Source of the DNA: Candidatus Microgenomates bacterium
GTDB taxonomy: Bacteria > Patescibacteriota > Microgenomatia > UBA12405 > UBA6130
Assembly (NCBI GenBank): GCA_015485895.1
Contig: WFSR01000061.1
Span: 1-7,415, forward strand
Reading direction: 5' to 3'
Length of the DNA: 7,415 nucleotides
Shown: positions 1-5,469 of the stretch, piece after piece
How positions within the stretch are numbered: position 1 is the stretch's first letter
Layout of the letters: the number at the start of each line of letters is the position of its first letter
Program-made: the position numbers and the translations under genes
The notes under the pieces: model-generated
Databases searched by the model: none
Told to the model about the DNA's origin: nothing
The model's input: the letters and a program-made list of their open reading frames with translations, nothing else

Positions 1-5
1 CACCT

Positions 6-33
6 CCGAGGTGTAACACCCTTCGCACCTCGG
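6..33. repeat. Inverted repeat (8-bp perfect stem)
   Basis: CCGAGGTG at 6-13 is the exact reverse complement of CACCTCGG at 26-33, leaving a 12-base loop. The left arm is itself part of a small palindrome (CACCTC at 1-6 against GAGGTG at 8-13), so alternative pairings exist. It could be an RNA hairpin or a palindromic DNA repeat cut by the window edge. Confidence 0.5.
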
Positions 34-72
34 GAGACGTCGTAAAATAGTGTATCAGCAATAGAAAGAGAG

Positions 73-95
73 GTCAGCCATCAGACAGCCCTGAC
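73..95. repeat. Inverted repeat (5-bp stem)
   Basis: GTCAG at 73-77 pairs with CTGAC at 91-95 across a 13-base loop. Alone it is within chance expectation. It is listed because it sits between two better stems (6-33 and 98-120) in a region lacking a gene. Confidence 0.25.
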
Positions 96-97
96 GT

Positions 98-120
98 TCC
101 GCCATCTGCCAACTGGCGGA
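98..120. repeat. Inverted repeat (7-bp perfect stem)
   Basis: TCCGCCA at 98-104 pairs exactly with TGGCGGA at 114-120 over a 9-base loop, followed by a GGC/GGA-rich run. No T-tract follows, so it does not look like an intrinsic terminator. It is either an RNA stem or an artefact of the Gly-codon-rich sequence. Confidence 0.4.
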
Positions 121-286
121 GGCGGAGGAGCTGATGCTGGCGACTCTAGCAACAATCTGCCATTCACTGAAGACCCAACTTATGCACGCAAGGGTGAGAT
201 ATAAATTAGTCTTAGTTAGATAAGCCTTTTTTAAGCCGATTTTTTATTGGGGGAGATTTTCTTTTAAATTTTAGCATAATCCAGTA

Positions 287-292
287 TATACT
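287..292 (+). promoter_or_regulatory. Putative -10 box for a leaderless methyltransferase transcript
   Basis: TATACT at 287-292 is close to the bacterial -10 consensus and ends only five bases before the ATG at 298. Transcription would normally begin about seven bases after the box, at or next to the start codon. No Shine-Dalgarno sequence lies upstream of this ATG. The -35 region (around 264-269, TTAAAT) is poor. The arrangement fits leaderless transcription and is inferred from sequence alone. Confidence 0.4.
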
Positions 293-297
293 ATTCT

Positions 298-1074
298 ATG
301 TGTTCCTTAGATACTTTTATCGCCGCTTATCTCGCCCACAAACCATTCTTCTATTCGCTCATCCGCCCTCAGGAAGCCTTCCTCTTTTGTCAACACCAAC
401 AATTTTTGCATTCGCCTCTCCTTGATTTTGGCTCCGGCGACGGTTTTTTCACCTCTCTTATCCTTCCTCCCCATGTCCAAACTTGGGCTTTGGATATCAA
501 CCCTCAAGTCTTGGCAAAAGCCCGAAGTCGTCATCTTTACCACCAAGTGGTTTTTGTCCAAAAGAGCAAACTCCCTTTCGCCAACCATACTTTCGCCGCT
601 ATTATTTCCAATTGCGTTTTAGAGCATATCCCCAATCTCACCGCCACTCTCCACGAATTACACCGGGTACTTCAACCAAAAGGGCACTTTCTAACCACAG
701 TAATGACCAATAACTGGAACCGCCAGCTAATGGGGACTAAACTGTTCGGCCATTTCTATCAAAAACTTATGGCCCACCAACAAAAACATTACCAACTTCT
801 TACTCTTCACCAATGGCAACATGCTTTTGCAGAAGCGGGTTTTCAAGTCCGTAAAGTTACTGGCTATCTTTCTTCCAATAATGGCCGTTTGCTTGACCTA
901 GCCCATTATTTATCTTCACCCTCATTGCTTAGCCATCTTATTGCCAAAAAATGGGTGCCATTCCCACAGCTACAAAACAACAATCTAGTTAAAAACTGGG
1001 TCCGTCGGCACATTTCTCTTTCTGTTCCTCCAACTGAATCAGGGGCATTATTTTTCCTCCTCCAAAAAAAATAG
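298..1074 (+). CDS. Class I SAM-dependent methyltransferase (Methyltransf_11 type)
   Basis: This predicted cytoplasmic protein of 258 aa would transfer a methyl group from S-adenosylmethionine to an unidentified substrate. The Rossmann-type SAM site is clear. Motif I is LLDFGSGDG at residues 41-49, the acidic residue at the end of strand 2 is in ALDIN (D66), strand 4 with SNCVLEHI spans 104-111, and the post-motif LQPKGHF spans 125-131. The C-terminal third (about 140-258) is probably the substrate-recognition part and was not recognised. The family includes UbiE-like and sugar, lipid or small-molecule methyltransferases, so the substrate cannot be named. The ATG at 298 is the only possible start, since an in-frame TAA lies at 277-279. 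There is no ribosome binding site, but a -10-like box sits directly upstream. The coding strand is unusually rich in C and T. It is convergent with the minus-strand operon, so a functional tie is not implied. Confidence 0.85.
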   Translation: MCSLDTFIAAYLAHKPFFYSLIRPQEAFLFCQHQQFLHSPLLDFGSGDGFFTSLILPPHVQTWALDINPQVLAKARSRHLYHQVVFVQKSKLPFANHTFAAIISNCVLEHIPNLTATLHELHRVLQPKGHFLTTVMTNNWNRQLMGTKLFGHFYQKLMAHQQKHYQLLTLHQWQHAFAEAGFQVRKVTGYLSSNNGRLLDLAHYLSSPSLLSHLIAKKWVPFPQLQNNNLVKNWVRRHISLSVPPTESGALFFLLQKK

Positions 1075-1112
1075 GTTCAGGCATAGTAGTAAAAGTTGTT
1101 AAAGTATTTTGG

Positions 1113-1135
1113 ATTTCTACCTTGCTAGGTAAAAT
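1113..1135. terminator. Weak hairpin between convergent genes
   Basis: TACCT (1118-1122) and AGGTA (1127-1131) form a stem over a TGCT loop. The stem extends by ATTT (1113-1116) against AAAT (1132-1135) if C1117 bulges out. It lies in the 64-base gap between two convergent genes, which suits a shared terminator. There is no strong T-run on either side, only TTTGTT in the plus direction, so it is weak or not functional. Confidence 0.35.
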
Positions 1136-1138
1136 TTG

Positions 1139-1876
1139 TTAGCCTTGATAAAAAATTCCCGTCCAAAGGGGAGTCTGTTCTTCCGCTTTTAGCAATGCCT
1201 GGCGGCGGTCAGCTAGTGGTTTAGCCAACAGGCGGGTGTGCTGGCGGTACCAGCCAAAGGTATAAACCGGGTCAAAGGTAACACAAGGGGAAAGAATTTC
1301 CACCAAAGAGAAGCCGCGATGTTGGATGGCAGCCGCCAAAATGGCACCGTAATTGCTTTGGCCAACAAAAGCGCGGGCAACAAAGCTAGCTCCACTAACC
1401 AAAGCCAGGGCTAAAGCGTTTAGAAGCTGAGCCTGGCGAAAAAGTTGGCTCGTCTTACTGAGCAAATTCTTTGGCGTTGTCGGCGTGGCCTGACCGGTCG
1501 TTAAACTAAAAAGATGGTTGTTGACCAAAAGAACGGTAATGTCGTCATTGCGCCGGGCGGCATGGAGCAAATGATTCGTCCCTTCGGCAAGAAAGCCACC
1601 ATCGCCACCGATAGCCAAAACTGTCAAATCTAGCCGGGCCTGCTTAATTCCCACCGCCAAAGGGATAGCTCGCCCATGAAGACCTAAAAATGCCGACGTC
1701 CGGAGAAAATTGCCCATATTACCGCTACAGCCAATATCATAAGTAATCACCGTCGCCGCCGGCTCGAGACCCAAATCGGCTAAAGTTTGGGCCAGAGTTT
1801 GCCAAGTGAGAAAGTTGCCACAACCTGGGCACCAAGTTGGTTGGCGAGGCCAGAGAAAGTCAGTTTTTTTAGCCAT
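1139..1876 (-). CDS. korB: 2-oxoacid:ferredoxin oxidoreductase, beta subunit
   Basis: This 245-aa protein is the thiamine-pyrophosphate and [4Fe-4S] subunit of a 2-oxoacid:ferredoxin oxidoreductase, which turns a 2-oxoacid and CoA into acyl-CoA, CO2 and reduced ferredoxin in the cytoplasm. It starts with the family signature WCPGCGN (residues 15-21). The four Cys expected to hold the cluster are present: C16, C19, C50 (in DIGCSGN) and C198 (in SPCVTF). The TPP/Mg region runs from GGDGG (90-94) through HAARRN (105-110) to NN (119-120) and TGQATPT (127-133). GDGG replaces the more usual GDGD. The ATG at 1876 was chosen over upstream in-frame starts because it gives the family N-terminus. It overlaps the alpha gene's end by 8 bases, implying translational coupling. 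No ferredoxin-like subunit is fused or adjacent. The substrate (pyruvate, 2-oxoglutarate or branched-chain) cannot be assigned from sequence. Confidence 0.9.
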   Translation of the reverse strand: MAKKTDFLWPRQPTWCPGCGNFLTWQTLAQTLADLGLEPAATVITYDIGCSGNMGNFLRTSAFLGLHGRAIPLAVGIKQARLDLTVLAIGGDGGFLAEGTNHLLHAARRNDDITVLLVNNHLFSLTTGQATPTTPKNLLSKTSQLFRQAQLLNALALALVSGASFVARAFVGQSNYGAILAAAIQHRGFSLVEILSPCVTFDPVYTFGWYRQHTRLLAKPLADRRQALLKAEEQTPLWTGIFYQG

Positions 1877-3470
1877 ACTTACGGGCAAAACTAATAATTT
1901 CTTCGGGAAAGAAAGGCCGGCCATTGTTTTTGAGTAATCTTTGGGCAAATTGCAATCCCCATTCTTGTTGGAGAAGCTGGCCAAATTGCCCCTGGAGATT
2001 ATTTTCTACCAGCCATAACCGGCGCCCGGCCAACAGCTTTCGCCCCATTGGTGGCAAAGGAAACACTTGTTCAAAATGGACCACGCCTATTTTTGGCAAA
2101 TGAGGCAAAGCGGCCAAGAGGGGCATCTTGGTGCTCCCCCAGCTGACAAAAACTGTTTCTGCCCGGCGGGGGCCAAAATATTGGACACCACTGTCAAGCT
2201 GCCAACTCGTTAATTTCCCCAATCTTTTGGCCATTTGCTTTTCCCGATCTTGGGCCTCTTCGCTTGTCAACCCCTGCTCGTCGTGCTCATAAGAATTGGC
2301 CACCACCAAAGTTTTACCGGGAATAGCCCGCGGCGAGATACCTGTTTTTGTCAGCCGATAACGTTGATAATGGTCATCTTCAATAACTAATTTTGGCCAG
2401 GTTAGCTTAGGCCAAACCCACCGAGGTAACAAGGCCCAACTTTCCAAGAGGAACTTATCCGCCAAAAGGACTACTGGCAGCTGATATTTTTCGGCCAGCC
2501 AAAAAGCGAGGGGGGTTAGCTGGCCGGCCCGGGCAATATCGCCCGGCGCCAAAACGATGCGCGGAAACTCGCTGGGAGCAGCGTGAATAACAAATTGCAA
2601 ATCGCCCTGTTCCGTCCAGGTGGGCATTCCGGTGGCCGGGCCGGTTCGCTGGCCTTCAACAATTACCAAAGGCGTCTCACTAATCCCGGCCATACCAAAA
2701 GCTTCGGTCATCAAAGCAAAACCACCGCCCGAGGTAGCCACCATTGCCCGCCGGCCAGCATAACTGGCTCCCAAAGCGGCATTAATCCCGGCAATTTCAT
2801 CTTCGGGTTGGAAGATAATCATTTTGGTTTTTTTCTGTTCGGCAAGAAGAAAATGTAAAATTGAGGTCACCGGAGTCATTGGATAAATAGCCGCATAGCC
2901 GCAACCGGCCTGGATTGCTCCTCTGGCAATTGCCTGGTTGCCGCTTTGGATAATACTTTGCCCCTTTCCTAGCGGCAAAGGCACCTTTTTCTTCTGAGCT
3001 CGCCCCCACCGGTAACCTTGGCGCAGCCATTTAGTTGCCGGACCTTTAGTCTCTGTTGCCTTGATAACTACCGCTAGCGGCCATTCCAATAAAGCTCCCA
3101 AAACGCCAAAGAAAAGGAATTTCCAATTTAGAGCCGGGATCTTTTCCTGCCAGAGAGATGGTAATAGCCATGCTCGTTTTGCCTTCATACCCTCCCAACC
3201 CAGGAGCCAACCATTAACAGCCAGGCTAGCCTTGTCTTTCTGCCAGGTCAATTCATCAAGAGCTACCAAAATATTCACCGTCCATCGACTAGCAGCAACC
3301 GGTTGGTTATCCAAAGTTACCATCGCCGTATTGTGACCGCCACGGATAAGGGAAGGGTATTCCGAATAAAGAAACCCAAAATTACCTCGCTGCTGGCCGC
3401 CAGCCAAAAGCCAATGGCCAAATGTCTTGATTCCCCAGCCTGCCTGGCCACCAATTTTAATTGTCAGCAT
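1869..3470 (-). CDS. korA: 2-oxoacid:ferredoxin oxidoreductase, fused gamma-alpha subunit
   Basis: This 533-aa protein forms the enzyme with the beta subunit encoded just downstream. Residues 1 to about 150 are the gamma domain (GGQAGWGIK at 7-15, YPSLIRGGHN at 38-47, ILVALDEL at 67-74). After a basic linker, the alpha domain runs from about 171 on: SGNQAIARGAIQAGCGY (176-192), the substrate-loop motif YPMTP (196-200), EDEIAG (223-228), ATSGGG (245-250) and QRTGPATGMPT (274-284). A transketolase-C-like domain II follows, with SYEHDEQG (393-400), WGSTK (444-448) and VENNLQGQFG (488-497). Fusion of gamma to alpha is the common KorA-type layout, and the length is close to usual. The ATG at 3470 gives the family start MLTIKIGG. 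A TTG at 3497 would add nine residues and has AAGGA four bases upstream, so it cannot be excluded. The gap to the upstream surface-protein gene is at most 33 bases. Confidence 0.9.
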   Translation of the reverse strand: MLTIKIGGQAGWGIKTFGHWLLAGGQQRGNFGFLYSEYPSLIRGGHNTAMVTLDNQPVAASRWTVNILVALDELTWQKDKASLAVNGWLLGWEGMKAKRAWLLPSLWQEKIPALNWKFLFFGVLGALLEWPLAVVIKATETKGPATKWLRQGYRWGRAQKKKVPLPLGKGQSIIQSGNQAIARGAIQAGCGYAAIYPMTPVTSILHFLLAEQKKTKMIIFQPEDEIAGINAALGASYAGRRAMVATSGGGFALMTEAFGMAGISETPLVIVEGQRTGPATGMPTWTEQGDLQFVIHAAPSEFPRIVLAPGDIARAGQLTPLAFWLAEKYQLPVVLLADKFLLESWALLPRWVWPKLTWPKLVIEDDHYQRYRLTKTGISPRAIPGKTLVVANSYEHDEQGLTSEEAQDREKQMAKRLGKLTSWQLDSGVQYFGPRRAETVFVSWGSTKMPLLAALPHLPKIGVVHFEQVFPLPPMGRKLLAGRRLWLVENNLQGQFGQLLQQEWGLQFAQRLLKNNGRPFFPEEIISFARKYG

Positions 3471-3503
3471 TTCTTTTGAAACCTGTCCTCGCTTCAAGAG
3501 TCC

Positions 3504-4094
3504 TTATTGGGTCTTCTTTAGGCAAATAAGCCAATCTTTTGTATTTACCACCCCGTTATGGTCAAAATCAAAACTGAGATCCTGATTTTTCAAAGCTTCT
3601 TTAAACTTGCTTAAATTGCATTGGCTCGGTGTCCCTGACGCTGTGGCGGCCGGTCGGGTTGGCGTTGCAGTCACCGTCGCTATTGAGGGTGCTGGTGCTG
3701 TAGATATTTTAGCTGTCCGTTCCTTAGTCCGGAAAGAAAAGGGAATACCGTTATTATCATATATTTCATCACCAATTCGAATTCGGAAATAATAAATTGT
3801 GGCTGGTTTCAATGGCGATAGCACCACCCGATGAGTTGTAGTTGCACTTGTTTCCGGCGCCCTTAAAAGAAGATTGGCTTGATTAGCGCCGTATTCCACC
3901 ACTCCCATTGAAGACTTGTTACTTTGCCAAGTTATAGTTGCTGCACTGACATCAGGAAGAACGCGAACGTTTACAGGAGCACTGCCGCCGGCAGCCCCGC
4001 TAAAATAAGTTCGGGCAACTTTTACTCCTAGAACAGCTGCTACTCCAGCCAAAAACAGAATAATCACAATAATAACGCCTTTTATATTTTTCAT
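3504..4094 (-). CDS. Membrane-anchored FN3 protein with a single C-terminal dockerin-like calcium loop
   Basis: This 196-aa protein is predicted to sit on the cell surface. Residues 5-24 are a hydrophobic N-terminal segment, either an uncleaved anchor or a signal peptide. Residues 40-123 resemble a fibronectin type III fold: APVNVRVLPDVSAATITW, then GVVEYG and the typical LKPATIYYFRI near the last strands. A Thr/Pro/Ala-rich linker (125-157) follows. The C-terminus (159-196) holds one canonical dockerin-type calcium loop, DFDHNGVVNTKD at 176-187, with D176, D178, N180, N184 and D187 in the ligand positions. C159 and C191 bracket it and may form a disulfide. A full dockerin has two such loops, and here the first half (160-174) lacks ligands. 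ATG 4094 lies one base after the stop of the preceding gene, with no clear ribosome binding site, so translation is probably coupled. No catalytic domain is seen. Confidence 0.75.
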   Translation of the reverse strand: MKNIKGVIIVIILFLAGVAAVLGVKVARTYFSGAAGGSAPVNVRVLPDVSAATITWQSNKSSMGVVEYGANQANLLLRAPETSATTTHRVVLSPLKPATIYYFRIRIGDEIYDNNGIPFSFRTKERTAKISTAPAPSIATVTATPTRPAATASGTPSQCNLSKFKEALKNQDLSFDFDHNGVVNTKDWLICLKKTQ

Positions 4095-4095
4095 T

Positions 4096-4773
4096 TTAGA
4101 AAAGCAACCCGGCTACACCTAAACTTATTAACACTGTAGCCACACTTAACCCTGCCAAGCCTGGCAATGATGAACCAGCAGCTGGTAAAGTAGGTGAGGG
4201 AGTATTCTGAGAGGAATTATTATCACTAGGAGTCGGGGTTGCCGCCGCCGCTTGATCAGCCGCAGCAACTGTATAGCTTCCTGAACCATTGCTGTTACAA
4301 TCAATTAAATTACTATCGGCATTACGGATAGCACTGCCACTCTCGCCACCACAAATAAAAACCACCGGGGCAGTCCCTGCTGCTTTGGCCGTAAAAGTCA
4401 TTGTTACCACCTTTCCTTTGGTATTTTTAGAATACGTCCCCTGGGTTGAAAAAACATAAAGGCTAAGCTTGCCACTAGCTTCATCGACATTGAAGACCGA
4501 AGCATTATAAGGCGAGAAATAGTTTTCATCTTTAATATCGCTTTGGGTAATACTCAGACGTGTTTTGTCATAATTGATAATTAAATCCATTGTCTGAATA
4601 TCTTTTCCATCAGGATCAACCCAGGCGGTGATCACAACCTTATCACCTACCTTATAACTACCGCTGGCAGGATCTAGATAAAAATGTGGCGCTGCCTGTG
4701 CCTCCACCGGCAACCCCACCATCACTGCCAACCCCGCTATTAATAGAAAGACCACACCTAACAGCTTTTTCAT
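4096..4773 (-). CDS. Secreted cohesin-like domain protein with LPAAG-type C-terminal anchor
   Basis: This 225-aa protein has a clear signal peptide (basic MKK, hydrophobic 4-20, probable cleavage after AQA at about residue 27). Residues 29-170 have the pattern of a cohesin or cohesin-like beta sandwich: LDPASGSYKVGDKVVITAWV, then MDLIINYDKTRLSI, LSLYVFST, and VVTMTFTAKAAGTAPVVF. C141 and C159 could form a disulfide. A Ser/Thr/Pro/Asn linker (about 172-195) leads to LPAAG (196-200) and a hydrophobic end (203-225). LPAAG resembles a sortase LPxTG signal with Ala for Thr, but no basic residues follow the hydrophobic segment. The protein may thus be sortase-attached or simply membrane-held. The start is one base after the upstream stop (TAATATG), with a GAGGGGGAG ribosome site about 11 bases upstream. 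Cohesins bind dockerins, so its likely partners are the dockerin-like proteins encoded beside it; this is inference. Confidence 0.78.
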   Translation of the reverse strand: MKKLLGVVFLLIAGLAVMVGLPVEAQAAPHFYLDPASGSYKVGDKVVITAWVDPDGKDIQTMDLIINYDKTRLSITQSDIKDENYFSPYNASVFNVDEASGKLSLYVFSTQGTYSKNTKGKVVTMTFTAKAAGTAPVVFICGGESGSAIRNADSNLIDCNSNGSGSYTVAAADQAAAATPTPSDNNSSQNTPSPTLPAAGSSLPGLAGLSVATVLISLGVAGLLF

Positions 4774-4774
4774 A

Positions 4775-5455
4775 TTACCGTGTTCTCCCCCTCACCCGTA
4801 TACGTACGTCGCCTTTCGCTAGAGGAAGAGTAGCATTATCGGGCAAAGCTGCTGCTAATTTACTTCCTGCTTGCCCACCAGATGCTAAACGAATATGAAA
4901 ATGCACCACACGTTTAAGAGGGACGAAGTGGATGGTAGCCAAGTGGATCTTATCACCTGGCAATAATTCTGCCCCCCGTGGGCTCAAACGAAGCCAAGAA
5001 AGCAAAATTCTTCCTTCCCTTACTTCTACCAAATCTCGCGCCAGCTGGCCAATGGCATTATCACCGGCTTCAACTTGCAGGCCACTCTGGCTGGCATCGG
5101 CATCAAGAATAGTCACCTCGGCAGGATTAAATTCTAAATAAGCATCTAAACCTTGAACTTGCACCCTCTTTTTCACCTCAAGAGCTAATTCTACCTCACC
5201 CGAGGTTTGCAAAGAAGCTTGGCCATGAGCTAACAACTGTAATCTCGCTACTGGTGCTGCCGCCCGGGGACGGACTAAATGCGTTAGCGCTCGCCGTGTT
5301 TTTTTGGAAACCTCCCTCACCTTCGCCCCCTCATCTATTTGGCCAACTATCCAGACGCTTTCGCCAATCACTAAAAGCGCCAGAATTGCTACTAACCAAA
5401 AAGCATACTTCCCCTGTTCAAAACGGCGCATCTTTTCCCACCAGCGATTATTCAT
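4775..5455 (-). CDS. Single-pass membrane protein with cohesin-like extracellular domain
   Basis: This 226-aa protein has a short, basic and aromatic N-terminus (MNNRWWEKMRRFEQGKYAFW), one membrane segment at about 19-39, and a basic juxtamembrane stretch (45-64). The outer part (70-222) has a cohesin-like strand pattern: VELALEVKKRVQVQGLDAYL, EFNPAEVTILD, RILLSWLRLS, and LATIHFVPLK, followed by closing strands. The similarity is weaker than in the next gene, so a general Ig-like or cohesin-related sandwich is possible. There is no cleavable signal and no C-terminal anchor. It therefore presents its domain close to the membrane, unlike the LPAAG protein. It has an AAAGGGGG ribosome site five bases before ATG 5455, and its end is one base from the next start. 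Its middle position among surface genes suggests a membrane docking subunit (inference). Confidence 0.7.
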   Translation of the reverse strand: MNNRWWEKMRRFEQGKYAFWLVAILALLVIGESVWIVGQIDEGAKVREVSKKTRRALTHLVRPRAAAPVARLQLLAHGQASLQTSGEVELALEVKKRVQVQGLDAYLEFNPAEVTILDADASQSGLQVEAGDNAIGQLARDLVEVREGRILLSWLRLSPRGAELLPGDKIHLATIHFVPLKRVVHFHIRLASGGQAGSKLAAALPDNATLPLAKGDVRIRVRGRTR

Positions 5456-5460
5456 TATCG

Positions 5461-5468
5461 CCCCCTTT
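5461..5468 (-). promoter_or_regulatory. Ribosome binding site of the 226-aa membrane protein
   Basis: On the coding strand AAAGGGGG lies five bases before ATG 5455 and one base after the TAA (5470-5472) that ends the 498-aa protein. This close spacing fixes the start and supports re-initiation by terminating ribosomes. Confidence 0.6.
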
Positions 5469-5469
5469 C

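Larger units (their letters stand above)
1..297. other. Left-edge non-coding region with inverted repeats; possible decayed gene end
   Basis: No intact reading frame with a start codon crosses this stretch. All three plus-strand frames are stopped within the first 50 bases, and no minus-strand frame of useful length was found. Three short inverted repeats lie in the first 120 bases (listed separately). In frame 1 a stop-free run from 46 to a TAA at 202-204 encodes a Gly-rich patch followed by an acidic/polar tail (residues like ADAGDSSNNLPF), which looks like a natural protein C-terminus but has no start codon. The overlapping frame 3 (51-134) is Ser/Pro/Asp-rich. It could be the frameshifted 3' end of a gene whose body lies off the left edge, or the end of a structured RNA. 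Bases 205-297 are AT-rich, contain two T6 tracts (227-232 and 240-245), and lead into the methyltransferase promoter. Confidence 0.4.

Noticed and set aside
1..204. UGA recoding (as in Absconditabacteria/Gracilibacteria) rescuing the left-edge frames
   Set aside because: TAG and TAA stops also interrupt these frames, so reading UGA as sense does not restore a gene.
205..260. Intrinsic terminator at the T6 tracts
   Set aside because: No inverted repeat of useful length precedes either T-run. There is only a direct repeat of TAAGCC.
422..713. Overlapping plus-strand frames inside the methyltransferase gene
   Set aside because: They cover the SAM motif region in other frames and show no family features.
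1877..1984. A 36-residue N-terminal extension of the beta subunit from 1984
   Set aside because: It overlaps the alpha coding sequence, whose family C-terminus is intact. The family N-terminus (WCPGCGN near residue 15) fits ATG 1876.
2583..3336. Plus-strand open frames within the alpha subunit gene (for example 2583-2858 and 3061-3336)
   Set aside because: They are antisense shadows of a strongly conserved enzyme gene, with no recognisable domains and no ribosome sites.
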